14,157 nt of DNA from Holosporales bacterium. Its GTDB lineage: Bacteria; Pseudomonadota; Alphaproteobacteria; RUG11792. The position numbers were made by a program, and so were the translations under genes. Positions 1 through 8,211 of the stretch are shown here, in pieces (the first letter of the stretch is position 1; the number at the start of each line of letters is the position of its first letter). Under the pieces are notes generated by a model. The model was not told the DNA's origin. It made no database searches and saw nothing but the letters and a program-made list of their open reading frames with translations. Location of the stretch: NCBI GenBank assembly GCA_031275915.1, contig JAISOC010000010.1:1-14157 (forward strand). The letters run 5' to 3'.

Positions 1-2313
1 CTAATGCTCTGTCTCTTTCGTTATCTTTTTGGCTTGTTTTAAATCTATTTTCAAAAAATCGGCTGGTTCTGGAATCTTAATTGTTTTTGTTCCATACCTG
101 ATAAATGGACCAAAACGGCCGTAGCATAGAGATATCTCATCTTTTTTGCTGAGAATTAGAGGTAAACTATCGAGTTTCAAAACATCTTCAATGGTCAATG
201 CTAATGGATCATTTATACATTTTGGTACACTTAATCTTTTTGGCTTTTTCTCGTTCTTGACATCTTTTGTCTTTTCCCACTCAAAGTAATAACCATACGG
301 TCCTTTCTTCAAGAAAACCTTATCATTATTTCTACCAGAATCAGTACCTATTTCGTTTTTTACTAGTTCTTGAGAGAAATCATCTTTTTCTACATTAGTA
401 ACCCCTATTTTCGTTGTAAATTTACATTCTGGATAAGTTGAGCATCCTAAAAATGCTCCAAATTTACCAAGCTTCAAATTGATTTCTCCATTGCTACAAA
501 TTGGACATTTTCTGCTTTCTTTAAAGTTTTGAAATATGAAATCATTAATATCGTGCTCAACAGTATCTATAACATTTGTGATAGATAACTCTGTAGCTTT
601 TTGAATAAACTTACAAAATTCTTCCCAGAAATTGTCTAGAGTTTTTTCCCAGGCCATTTTTCCATTAGAAATATCATCGAGTTCTTCTTCAAGATTGGCA
701 GTGAAATCGTATTGTACATATTTATTGAAGAAATTTCTAAGAAAAGAGGTTGTTAAAAATCCAATATTTTGCGGAATAAAAACTTTTTTTTGTAAAAGAA
801 CATATTTTCTAACCTGCAAAACGCTGATGATGGTCGCGTATGTGGAGGGTCTTCCTATTCCCAACTCTTCCAATTTTTTCACCAGACTAGCCTCATTATA
901 CCTTGGGGGAGGTTGTGTATAATGTTGGTTATTATTAACAGAAATCAAATTCAAAGTTTCTTTTTCTTTTAAATTCGGTAATTTTTTACTACTCTCAGAT
1001 TCATCATTTTCATTATCTTTCGATTCAACATATACCTTCAAAAATCCATCAAAAGCAACTGTTGATCCGGTTGCTTTAAATCTGTGTTTTTTGTTATTTG
1101 ATACAACTTCCGCTGCTACCTGCTCTATTATTGCACTCTCCATTTGAGAAGCCAGAGCTCTTCTCCAAATAAGATCATACAATTTAAATTCATCCTCAGA
1201 TAGGGCAGATCTTAGTTTTTGAGGGGCTCTCTTAAATGAGGTGGGTCTAATAGCTTCATGTGCCTCCTGAGCGTTTTTTGTCTTGGTTTTATAAGTTCTT
1301 GGAGATTTAGGTAGATATTTTTCTCCAAAATCTGAAGTTATAACGTTTCTGGACTCTGAAATCGCATCTTTAGAGAGGGATGTGCTGTCAGTTCTCATAT
1401 ACGTTATAAGTCCTATCAAAGTACCATCAACCGATATTCCCTCATATAATTTTTGGGCCACTTGCATAGTCTTTTTGGCTCCAAATCCGAGTTTTCTGAC
1501 AGCTTCTTGTTGCATAGATGAGGTTGTAAACGGAGCATATGGATTTCTCTTTACGATTTTTTTCTCTACTTTATCTATGCTATATATCTCTTTTTCTAGA
1601 ATGAGCTTAATATCACTTGCCTGTTTTTCGTTTTTGATACTAAGTTTTTCAAGTTTTTTACTTTCAAATTGGTATAACTTGGCATGAAATTTTCCGTTTT
1701 TTGCTTCAAATTCGCTGTGAATCGACCAATATTCTTCTGAGTTAAAGGCCTGTATTTCTAATTCTCTTTCAACTATTAATCTAAGGGCCACAGATTGCAC
1801 TCTACCAGCAGACCTGGCTCCAGGCATTTTTCTCCATAAAATAGGGGAAAGAGAAAACCCAACAAGATAATCCAAGATTCTACGGGCTAGGTATGCATTC
1901 ACTAAATTCATATCGAGATTTTTCGGATTTTTAAAGGCCTCCTGTATGGCAGTTTTGGTAATCTCATGAAAAACCACTCTTTGTACCTTAACTTCCTTCA
2001 GGACATTCTTACCTTTTAAAGATTCTAAAATATGCCAAGATATGGCCTCTCCCTCCCTGTCCGGATCAGTTGCTAAGAATAAATTTTGGGATTTCGCAAG
2101 CAAAGTAGCTATTTCTTTGATTTGTTTTTTCCCCTTATCATTCATTTGCCATATCATGCTGTAATGGTTATCAACATCAACTGATCCAGCCTTTGAAGGA
2201 AGATCCCTAATGTGTCCATAACTGGCAACTACCTTATACCCTTCTCCTAAATACGATCCAAGAATCTTAGCTTTTGCCGGAGACTCAACAACGACAACTC
2301 CCTTAAACAACAC
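1..2313 (-). CDS. topA: DNA topoisomerase I (type IA)
   Basis: This 770-residue protein relaxes negative supercoils by single-strand passage in the cytoplasm. The Toprim domain is at the N terminus, with E10 in the VESPAKA motif and the acidic triad D83/D85/E87 in TDPDREGE. The catalytic tyrosine is Y305 in the ITYMRTDS motif, and the GRPSTYA motif lies at about 487-493. One four-cysteine zinc finger remains (C603, C606, C624, C630), followed by two degenerate C-terminal repeats (GPYGYYFEW near 671 and YGRFGPFIRYG near 731). Many proteobacterial TopA proteins carry more fingers; this short form resembles what I recall from Rickettsia. The start is GTG, directly before the conserved VVVVESPAKAK segment, with no clear Shine-Dalgarno. 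The gene lies 78 bases after the M23 gene on the same strand and may be read through from it. Family assignment is essentially certain; the start is less so. Confidence 0.97.
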   Translation of the reverse strand: MLFKGVVVVESPAKAKILGSYLGEGYKVVASYGHIRDLPSKAGSVDVDNHYSMIWQMNDKGKKQIKEIATLLAKSQNLFLATDPDREGEAISWHILESLKGKNVLKEVKVQRVVFHEITKTAIQEAFKNPKNLDMNLVNAYLARRILDYLVGFSLSPILWRKMPGARSAGRVQSVALRLIVERELEIQAFNSEEYWSIHSEFEAKNGKFHAKLYQFESKKLEKLSIKNEKQASDIKLILEKEIYSIDKVEKKIVKRNPYAPFTTSSMQQEAVRKLGFGAKKTMQVAQKLYEGISVDGTLIGLITYMRTDSTSLSKDAISESRNVITSDFGEKYLPKSPRTYKTKTKNAQEAHEAIRPTSFKRAPQKLRSALSEDEFKLYDLIWRRALASQMESAIIEQVAAEVVSNNKKHRFKATGSTVAFDGFLKVYVESKDNENDESESSKKLPNLKEKETLNLISVNNNQHYTQPPPRYNEASLVKKLEELGIGRPSTYATIISVLQVRKYVLLQKKVFIPQNIGFLTTSFLRNFFNKYVQYDFTANLEEELDDISNGKMAWEKTLDNFWEEFCKFIQKATELSITNVIDTVEHDINDFIFQNFKESRKCPICSNGEINLKLGKFGAFLGCSTYPECKFTTKIGVTNVEKDDFSQELVKNEIGTDSGRNNDKVFLKKGPYGYYFEWEKTKDVKNEKKPKRLSVPKCINDPLALTIEDVLKLDSLPLILSKKDEISLCYGRFGPFIRYGTKTIKIPEPADFLKIDLKQAKKITKETEH

Positions 2314-2391
2314 AATTTTTTAACAAAAAAAGTCTCTTTTCTTCCAATCTAGATGATTTTTGCTATTTAGCACAGAAAATTTATTAGTAAA

Positions 2392-3810
2392 TCATGAGAA
2401 CTTTTTAATTTTTGATGTTTTTTTGTTAACGAAAGGAGAGAATCCAGCGATTTGCAGGTTAACCTCTTTTTTGAATTGATTGAATTTGTTGAATTTTTCA
2501 CCAGTGAGTTTTTGAGGTTCCTGTTTAATTGATGCAAGAGGATTTATAAACACTCCGTTTCTCATGACTTCATAGTGCAAATGAGCTCCAGTTGTTATTC
2601 CTGTTGCTCCAACATATCCAACAACCTGTCCTTGCCTAACCCTTTGCCCTGATCTAACAGCCACCCGACTCATATGACCATACGCAGTATCGATTGAAGA
2701 AGAATGCCGAACCCTAACGTATTTCCCATACCCAGAATAATATCCAGCCTGCACGACCATTCCGTCAGCAGTTGCATATATCGGAGTTCCAGATGGAGCT
2801 TTAAGATCAATTCCTGTGTGTCTTCTATTTCTGCCGTGTACTGGATGGCATCTAACCCCATAGCCAGATGTTATCTTCATATAATTTAAGGGTTTTCCCA
2901 GCATAGACCTGGATTTAATCATGGAATTTAATGCAATTCCATTGGAATCAACGTATTCGGATGCATCCTTGAATTTAAAGTTATAAACTCTGAAGATGCT
3001 ACCATTTACCAAAGCGGCTGCGTATACCAGATCTGGCTTGGATATGACATTCCCTTCATTATCGTAATAATCTCTGTATAGTACTTCAAAGTTTACTGGC
3101 CCTTTTGAGGATTTTATGTTAACCATCTGTCCAAGAGTTCTTAAAGTTTCCTTTGCTACGCTGAGTTTAACTCCGCATTCAACTAAACTAGCCAATGGAT
3201 TGCGAAGTGATATAGTTCCCGAAGAAGTTTTCATTACTTTTTTAATTGGTACCTCTATTTTTTCTGCTTTAAATTTGCCAGACGAGTTTCTGGATACTAC
3301 AACTTTGAATTTCATATTTGGCTTTATTTCCAGACTATCTAATACAAAATTGTCAGAATCCCTATGTGCTTTTACTGACATTTCCTGTCCTACTCTCAAG
3401 CTTTTGAGGTTAAAGATTTTGGACAGTTCTGTAGTCGCTGAATGGATATCAATTTTGTTAAGCCCGTGCTTAGTAAGAATCGACGCTATTGTATCTCCAT
3501 CTTCCATTGTTAATGTGGACTCATCATATATGATTTTTTTTGTTTGAGATGGTTCAACAACGTTGCTATCAGTGTGTAAATCCCTTTGTTGTATTGGTTT
3601 ATGAGTGGCAATTATATCTGCTGAATCGCTGTTCGATTCACTCTCTTCATCCTTATCGCCCATGTCTTGAAAATCCTCATCTAGAAAGAGAGTACTTCCT
3701 TCATCAGAAGAAGATATTACAGGGGCATACATCATGTATTCTGTCAGAGAAATAGATATAGCAAGAGCCAGAAGACATATGCTAAGAAAATGAGACTTTT
3801 TTACAATCAA
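2392..3810 (-). CDS. M23 (LytM/NlpD-type) peptidase, membrane-anchored or exported
   Basis: A 472-residue envelope protein predicted to cleave peptidoglycan peptide bridges. Residues 6-22 form a hydrophobic signal or anchor after a basic start. An acidic, Ser-rich stretch (about 35-65) follows, then a LysM/OapA-like segment (about 98-147: GDTIASIL, then VGQEM). The M23 domain spans about 310-426 with all expected zinc and catalytic residues: H331 and D335 (HTGID), H379 (YGHM), and H410/H412 (GAHLHYEV). It is therefore likely an active hydrolase rather than an activator with lost ligands. The start is TTG; an in-frame TGA lies immediately upstream at 3811-3813, so no longer form is possible, and no later Met would keep the signal segment. 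A strong sigma70-like promoter lies 33 bases upstream. Its cross-link target cannot be told from sequence. Confidence 0.9.
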   Translation of the reverse strand: MIVKKSHFLSICLLALAISISLTEYMMYAPVISSSDEGSTLFLDEDFQDMGDKDEESESNSDSADIIATHKPIQQRDLHTDSNVVEPSQTKKIIYDESTLTMEDGDTIASILTKHGLNKIDIHSATTELSKIFNLKSLRVGQEMSVKAHRDSDNFVLDSLEIKPNMKFKVVVSRNSSGKFKAEKIEVPIKKVMKTSSGTISLRNPLASLVECGVKLSVAKETLRTLGQMVNIKSSKGPVNFEVLYRDYYDNEGNVISKPDLVYAAALVNGSIFRVYNFKFKDASEYVDSNGIALNSMIKSRSMLGKPLNYMKITSGYGVRCHPVHGRNRRHTGIDLKAPSGTPIYATADGMVVQAGYYSGYGKYVRVRHSSSIDTAYGHMSRVAVRSGQRVRQGQVVGYVGATGITTGAHLHYEVMRNGVFINPLASIKQEPQKLTGEKFNKFNQFKKEVNLQIAGFSPFVNKKTSKIKKFS

Positions 3811-3842
3811 TCACTTCGTCCATGTGCATTTTCAATAGTTCT

Positions 3843-3871
3843 ATCATATAAAATTTAAGCAAAAATGTCAA
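3843..3871 (-). promoter_or_regulatory. sigma70-type promoter of the M23 peptidase gene
   Basis: On the minus strand TTGACA (3866-3871) is followed by a 17-base spacer and TATGAT (3843-3848). This is a consensus -35 box, ideal spacing and a one-mismatch -10 box. Transcription would begin near 3836, giving a leader of about 26 bases before the TTG start at 3810. The -35 box overlaps the T-run of the preceding terminator candidate. Confidence 0.75.
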
Positions 3872-3933
3872 AAAAAACTGAGGCAGTCCCCAATAATCAA
3901 CAGTAACAGCGCATTGTACCTAACCTCAGTTTT
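3871..3933 (-). terminator. candidate rho-independent terminator of trkA
   Basis: Read on the minus strand, AAAACTGAGG (3924-3933) pairs with CCTCAGTTTT (3874-3883), a 10-bp stem, and T continues to 3871. The loop is long, about 40 bases, with little obvious internal pairing, so it is atypical. Because the stem ends in A/T pairs it could also act on the plus strand, but no plus-strand gene reads into it. It lies about 135 bases after the trkA stop. Confidence 0.5.
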
Positions 3934-4069
3934 ATGTTAAGAGAAGCTTTATGAGCAAATATGAAACTTGAATTATTTTTTAACGTGTTTTCTCAATAAC
4001 AATGCACTTGCAGATTATCAAGCAATATTATGGTGATTTGCTAGAACTTCTCTTGTCTGAAACTGAGAT

Positions 4070-5443
4070 TTACACCAAATACTTTGGCTTTTCTTTAAAT
4101 AATGACGCTATTTTGAAGGAAGATTTTTTTTCTGCAACGAAAAGAATTTTATCTCCAGCGTTGATGACAAGTCTTTTTGGGAGCATGAATATCTTGTCTG
4201 ATCGAATAAGGGTGGCAGCCACTATTTGTCCATCAGAGCCTATGTCATCTATCAAAAGCCCAACTGCTCTGCTATTACTGCTAACATTTATGGTCAACAT
4301 CTCTATAGAATCATTTGCAAATGTGAAGATATTATCCTCTTCTCCATTTTGTATGTAATGCAAAATCTTTGAGACTACTGCCATTCTCGAATCCATGACT
4401 GTATTTATTCCAAGAGTCCTACATAGTTGCATATTGGATGTGTCGCTGATCATTGCTATCACCCTCTTAGCTCCATAACCTTTTGCTAACAAACAAGAAA
4501 GAATGTTTGTTTTATCATTGTTGGTTACTGCTATGATTGCAGCTGCATCTGATACGAGGGAGGCATTCATTATCTCTGGATCCATTGTGTCTCCACACAA
4601 AATTTCGATATTATTAAATTCCTCGGACAATTTTTCGACTCTGTTATAATCATCCTCCATTATCTTTAACAGGGTATCAGAGTTGTCCTGTAGCATAGAT
4701 CTTGCAACTTCTTTGGCTATCGCTCCTCCTCCTATCAGCAAAAGGCTCTTGCGTTCTTCACTCACAATTCCAAATAGATTTAAAGCTTTCTCCATCTCTT
4801 CATAACTTACAGCAAAATATATGTTGTCCTCTGCCAAAATAACCTCACTTTTGCCTGGTATAAAAACGCGATTTTCTCTTTCTATTAAAAGAATAACAAT
4901 GTGTAAACCATTAGAGGCATTGGATACAAATCTTATTGGTATGTTAACAAAGGCAGATTTTTTGGTACAACGAACTCCTATTATTCGAATTTTGTCGTCA
5001 AGACAGGGGATAACATCTAAAACCCCGTGAACAGAAACACTACGCTTGATAGTTGAAGCTATTTCTATTTCTGGGGAGACAATCATGTCAATTGCAAATC
5101 TGTTTTTTCCAAATAAAGAAGAGTGCCTAAAATATGATTGGTTGCTTATTCTAGCTATCTTTATCTCTGTTTCAAACATAAAGGAGGAAATCTGACAGGC
5201 CACTATGTTAGTCTCATCAGAAGAAGTAGCTGCTATTATGATATGAGCTTCTTCCGCTCCAGCTTCGTCCAAAACATCAAAATTGGTAACGTTACCAAAA
5301 ACTGGTTTTACGTCTAGCCTATCACCAACTTTTTTCAAAGTTGTTGCGTTGTTATCAACGATTGATACATCATGCTCTTCAAAAGAAAGCTGTTTAGCTA
5401 TCTCATATCCAACATGTCCAGCGCCTAAAACCACTACCTTCAT
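4070..5443 (-). CDS. trkA: Trk potassium uptake regulatory subunit TrkA
   Basis: A 457-residue cytosolic subunit that binds NAD(H)/nucleotides and gates a TrkH/TrkG-type K+ channel at the inner membrane. Two RCK units are in tandem. The first has the Rossmann motif GAGHVG at residues 7-12 with acidic D30 ending strand 2, then an RCK_C lobe at about 140-215. The second starts near 233 with IGGGAIA, where the last glycine of the GxGxxG pattern is Ala, then RCK_C at about 370-450. The reading frame opens 19 codons earlier (ATG at 5500), but the ATG at 5443 begins the conserved KVVVLGAGHVG and gives the usual family length. No membrane partner gene is in the window. The neighbouring plus-strand gene is divergent. 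Confidence 0.92.
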   Translation of the reverse strand: MKVVVLGAGHVGYEIAKQLSFEEHDVSIVDNNATTLKKVGDRLDVKPVFGNVTNFDVLDEAGAEEAHIIIAATSSDETNIVACQISSFMFETEIKIARISNQSYFRHSSLFGKNRFAIDMIVSPEIEIASTIKRSVSVHGVLDVIPCLDDKIRIIGVRCTKKSAFVNIPIRFVSNASNGLHIVILLIERENRVFIPGKSEVILAEDNIYFAVSYEEMEKALNLFGIVSEERKSLLLIGGGAIAKEVARSMLQDNSDTLLKIMEDDYNRVEKLSEEFNNIEILCGDTMDPEIMNASLVSDAAAIIAVTNNDKTNILSCLLAKGYGAKRVIAMISDTSNMQLCRTLGINTVMDSRMAVVSKILHYIQNGEEDNIFTFANDSIEMLTINVSSNSRAVGLLIDDIGSDGQIVAATLIRSDKIFMLPKRLVINAGDKILFVAEKKSSFKIASLFKEKPKYLV

Positions 5444-5644
5444 ATCTGTATCATCACAATTATCAGAAAGAGACAGCCTATATAATACACTTAAACTCAT
5501 ATAACTTTAGATACGAAAACATTTATCGTACAGAATTATGATTACAGTATTCTTCATAAAATTAGTTGAAAATAATTCTTGCAGTTAACTTGCTTTCTAT
5601 TTATCATTAGATGGTAAATAATTTGCTATAAAGGGATATGAATA

Positions 5645-6226
5645 ATGCAAAGATTATTTATAGTTGCTTGTGCGTTAATAGCACCTGTGATATGTGTGGG
5701 TAATGCCACAATTATTATAGTTCCTAAAGATTTTATTTATGGTTGCGAAGGTTATCTTGATAATAATTATGAAGATTGTGATCTTACTTATAATTGCAGA
5801 GATAGCGAAGATAATAAAGCAAGAGTAGTGGTAGAAGAGAAAAGAAATGAGATAGACGATAGTGATGACAGCGAAAATAGTGATGATAGTGAAAATTATG
5901 ATAGTGAAGATCATGATGATCATAGTACGATAAGTCACACAAAGAGACCACGTTTAAAAAGAATTGGCACAATTTTAAATAAAATTAGCAAAGTTATTAA
6001 TAAATTTAGCTTAGAGGATCAAAAGGAAATAGTTGGAGAGATTAGAAGGAAACCAGAAGATAGAAAAGAATCAGAGGAGCAGAAGAAATCAGAAAAAAAA
6101 GATTCACGCAAAAAATTGAAAGAAAAATTTCCGCATTTATATTCCCTTGTAAAAAAGTATCTCAAACGATACTCCCTGTTTAAGAAAAACCGAAGAATAT
6201 ACTCTCAATCAAGTAGTGAATTGTAA
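5645..6226 (+). CDS. secreted protein of unknown function with acidic Asp/Ser/Glu repeats and a basic C-terminal half
   Basis: 193 residues, family not recognised. Residues 1-21 form a typical Sec signal peptide with likely cleavage after the GNA motif. The mature part has three cysteines (C34, C45, C51) that could form disulfides. A very acidic stretch follows (about 69-93), made of degenerate D-D-S-E-N units encoded by imperfect tandem repeats at about 5858-5930. The rest (about 99-182) is strongly basic, rich in Lys, Arg and Glu and probably helical. AAGGG at 5631-5635 is a fair ribosome site for the ATG at 5645. The opposite-strand frames here have His/Ile-rich, shadow-like composition. 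It is the first of the secreted-protein genes between trkA and dgkA. Export is supported by sequence; any effector role is inference. Confidence 0.7.
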   Translation: MQRLFIVACALIAPVICVGNATIIIVPKDFIYGCEGYLDNNYEDCDLTYNCRDSEDNKARVVVEEKRNEIDDSDDSENSDDSENYDSEDHDDHSTISHTKRPRLKRIGTILNKISKVINKFSLEDQKEIVGEIRRKPEDRKESEEQKKSEKKDSRKKLKEKFPHLYSLVKKYLKRYSLFKKNRRIYSQSSSEL

Positions 6227-6397
6227 AACTTTAAACAAGAATATATAAAAGTGGATAAGAAGAAAGAGAAGGTAAGAGTGTACGCTTGCTCACTATCGTT
6301 CGCTAACGCTACTTCTGATAGGATTTATAGAAGATAGGGTTTTGCAGCTAGAACTTTTACATCTTGTTGTAAATCCCCCCCTATTTTTTAGTTGCTT

Positions 6398-6427
6398 TTG
6401 GTTAGTGTCGTAAAATACCATTAATAT
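6398..6427 (+). promoter_or_regulatory. candidate sigma70 promoter of the 6466 gene
   Basis: TTGGTT (6398-6403), an 18-base spacer and TAATAT (6422-6427) lie about 38 bases before the ATG. The match is moderate and the AT-rich setting makes chance matches common. Confidence 0.4.
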
Positions 6428-6456
6428 TGCAATGTGCAATTTATTTAAGACTTGGT

Positions 6457-6461
6457 GGAGG
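6457..6461 (+). promoter_or_regulatory. strong Shine-Dalgarno fixing the start at 6466
   Basis: GGAGG lies four bases before the ATG at 6466 in a genome where most starts here have weak ribosome sites. It selects the start that begins exactly at a signal peptide, over the TTG at 6427 in the same frame. Confidence 0.8.
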
Positions 6462-6465
6462 AAAT

Positions 6466-6786
6466 ATGAAGTTTGGTATTACGAAGTGCCTGAGTTCTGT
6501 TGTGCTGTGTTGTGCAATTGAACAAGGATGGTGCTGTTTTCAAAATGCTGATATCGAAGAAACGTATAGAAAAATTGAAGCAATCAAGTTTGAAATCGGA
6601 CAAAAATACGCAGAAGCAGGTAAGTTAGAAAAGGAAAATGATTCGGAAATTGAAATGCTCCAAGGTGAAAAATCCAAATATTGGGATGAAATACAAATGT
6701 TACTAGAGGGAGAAAAACCTGATCAAAATAATAAAGAACGGGAAGAATACGAAAAAAATTCGAAGAAGCTGATAAAAAAATTATAG
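6466..6786 (+). CDS. secreted coiled-coil protein, N-terminal part as read (frame ends early)
   Basis: 106 residues, family not recognised. Residues 1 to about 23 are a hydrophobic, Cys-rich export signal (KCLSSVVLCCAIEQG). The rest is charged and helix-prone, rich in Glu and Lys with heptad-like spacing. The frame stops at TAG 6784-6786 just after two runs of seven A (6752-6758 and 6774-6780). A coding-like frame with the same Glu/Lys-rich helical character continues in the -1 register to 7031. The intact product would be about 188 residues. A strong GGAGG site supports active translation of the start. Whether this is a decaying gene, a slippage-rescued gene or a sequencing error cannot be told here. 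Confidence 0.65.
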   Translation: MKFGITKCLSSVVLCCAIEQGWCCFQNADIEETYRKIEAIKFEIGQKYAEAGKLEKENDSEIEMLQGEKSKYWDEIQMLLEGEKPDQNNKEREEYEKNSKKLIKKL

Positions 6787-7031
6787 ATCTATCTAGTGAA
6801 CAATACAGGATTTACAGAGAGGATTTACCGGAATTAGAAAAAAAATTACTGCGCGCGCAGGAACAGATGGTGCTTCAATATGGGGGAATAGATCCAAATG
6901 CACAAGATAATGGTATTTTAACAAGGGACAAATACAGAGATGCGTATGAGCAAGCTAAAGAAGCAATTGATTCCACACTGGAAAATACCTCTACAAGTTG
7001 TTCCAGTATTTGTTACAACAATGATAAATGA
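6753..7031 (+). pseudogene. C-terminal continuation of the 6466 gene in the -1 frame
   Basis: Reading the -1 register from the first A-run gives an uninterrupted frame to the TGA at 7029-7031. It begins KKFEEADKKIIDLSSEQYRI and continues the helical Glu/Lys pattern of the upstream part. The C-terminal third has a loop (YGGIDPNAQDNG), another helix and a Ser/Thr/Cys-rich tail ending in CYNNDK. It has no start codon with a ribosome site near its beginning, so it makes sense only joined to the upstream part. One extra A in the run at 6752-6758 would restore a single 188-residue frame. The gene converges on xerD. Confidence 0.6.
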
Positions 7032-7053
7032 ATGCATTCCTAACTGTTTGTAC

Positions 7054-7076
7054 AGAGACCTGTATTGGGAGTCTCT
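7054..7076. repeat. small inverted repeat between convergent genes
   Basis: AGAGAC (7054-7059) and GTCTCT (7071-7076) form a 6-bp stem with an 11-base loop between the frameshifted gene and the xerD stop. No T-run follows on either strand, so a terminator role is only possible. Confidence 0.25.
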
Positions 7077-7125
7077 TCACTATACGAATTGCTTTGCTAT
7101 ATGGCATAGTCGATAGGTTTATTTC

Positions 7126-8055
7126 CTAATCCGTATCTGAAATTACATTAAGTTTCTTGATATTACTGTGTTCTTCAACGAGAGTTCTTATCTTTTCATT
7201 GGAGACGTGAGTATATATTTGAGTGGTTGAAATATTGCTGTGTCCCAGAAGTTTTTGTATTGTAAGCAAATCGGCTCCATTTGAAAGCAGGTGAGTGGCA
7301 AAGGCGTGCCTTATAACATGAGGAGATATCTTGGAGGATGGTATATCTGCATCCTCCGCTACCTTCTTTAAAAGTTTTGCGAATCCATGACGAGTGAGAT
7401 GTCCGCTCTTTGATATACTAGGAAACAGAAAATCACTGAAGGCTTTTTTAGAATGGAAGGAATTCCTGATTGTCATGTATTCTCTCACACTCTCGAGGGC
7501 TATATCGTGTAAAGGTACCACTCTCTCTTTCTCTCCTTTCCCCATTATCACGAGGGCACTCTTTCCAGATTCATCATCAATAACAATCGAATCTGTTTTC
7601 AGGCAGACTAGTTCTGAAACTCTGAGACCACTTGCATACAGTATATGCAACATACATTTCAGACGTATCATATGCTTATCAGATTTCAAATCGAAAACAG
7701 ATAGAAGTCCTACCATTTCAGATTCCGATAGGATTTTTGGGAGAGGTATATTCTTATGTCTCATATGTATATTATCCATCGGATTTTTTTCTATCTCTTT
7801 TTCGTCAACAAGAAATAGGAAAAATTGCCTGAGAGATGACATATTTCTGAAAATAGAAGATTGTTTTATATCATTATCTTTAAGGAATTGTATGTAATCA
7901 GAGATATTTGCTTCCAGACTGTTATTAGAAAACTCAAGAAATTTCATAACATCTTTTGTGTAGGCCTCTATAGAATTCTTTGATAAGTTCCTATCTGCGC
8001 TGAGAAATTCCTGAAATCTCTCAATTAATGCTCTGTTTTTTTCTGAAAATTGCAT
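7126..8055 (-). CDS. xerD: site-specific tyrosine recombinase XerD
   Basis: 309 residues. With XerC this cytoplasmic recombinase resolves chromosome dimers at dif near the division septum. An N-terminal SAM-like core-binding domain (about 8-92) precedes the catalytic domain (about 105-290). The full set of catalytic residues is present: R145 (ASGLRVSEL), K173 (GKGEKER), H246 and R249 (HVIRHAFATHLL), H272 (LLGHSNISTTQIYTHV) and nucleophile Y281. The ISTTQIYTHV wording and the C-terminal LVEEHS favour XerD over XerC. Length is normal for the family. Nothing ties it to an integrated element: there is no excisionase, no tRNA attachment site and no duplicated att core. Its ATG has no strong ribosome site. 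It is the only conserved gene inside the cluster of secreted-protein genes. Confidence 0.93.
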   Translation of the reverse strand: MQFSEKNRALIERFQEFLSADRNLSKNSIEAYTKDVMKFLEFSNNSLEANISDYIQFLKDNDIKQSSIFRNMSSLRQFFLFLVDEKEIEKNPMDNIHMRHKNIPLPKILSESEMVGLLSVFDLKSDKHMIRLKCMLHILYASGLRVSELVCLKTDSIVIDDESGKSALVIMGKGEKERVVPLHDIALESVREYMTIRNSFHSKKAFSDFLFPSISKSGHLTRHGFAKLLKKVAEDADIPSSKISPHVIRHAFATHLLSNGADLLTIQKLLGHSNISTTQIYTHVSNEKIRTLVEEHSNIKKLNVISDTD

Positions 8056-8100
8056 TTGATACTTGTACAGCAGATGGGATTGATATTGCCAACAATGCCC

Positions 8101-8130
8101 ATTTTATTTCGTTATGTATGAAGGAAACAA
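8101..8130 (-). promoter_or_regulatory. candidate promoter of xerD
   Basis: On the minus strand TTGTTT (8125-8130), an 18-base spacer and TAAAAT (8101-8106) lie about 46 bases before the xerD ATG. It is downstream of the hairpin at 8171-8192, which would separate xerD from the preceding gene. Confidence 0.4.
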
Positions 8131-8154
8131 TGTAATACGTTCCCACAATCAATG

Positions 8155-8192
8155 AAAAAAAGCCACACAAGGTCACCTTATGATAGGTGACC
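8155..8192 (-). terminator. hairpin terminator candidate after the 8212-8934 gene
   Basis: GGTCACCT (8171-8178) and AGGTGACC (8185-8192) form a perfect 8-bp stem with a 6-base loop, 20 bases after the stop of the minus-strand gene. On the minus strand a run of seven T (8155-8161) follows after nine bases. On the plus strand ATTTTT (8195-8200) follows after three bases, so the hairpin could work in both directions. The near-palindrome could also be a protein-binding operator for xerD, but its place just after a stop favours termination. Confidence 0.55.
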
Positions 8193-8211
8193 ACATTTTT
8201 GAACAGGAATC

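Noticed and set aside
5443..5500. Longer TrkA start at ATG 5500
   Set aside because: It would add 19 residues before the conserved KVVVLGAGHVG start and exceed the usual family length. No better ribosome site supports it.
5675..5972. Minus-strand frames opposite the 5645 gene
   Set aside because: His/Ile/Tyr-rich composition is the mirror of Asp/Asn-rich codons on the plus strand, and they have no ribosome sites.
7126..8055. Phage or integron integrase marking a mobile element
   Set aside because: Length and motifs fit housekeeping XerD, and no excisionase, att repeat, tRNA or other mobile genes are present.
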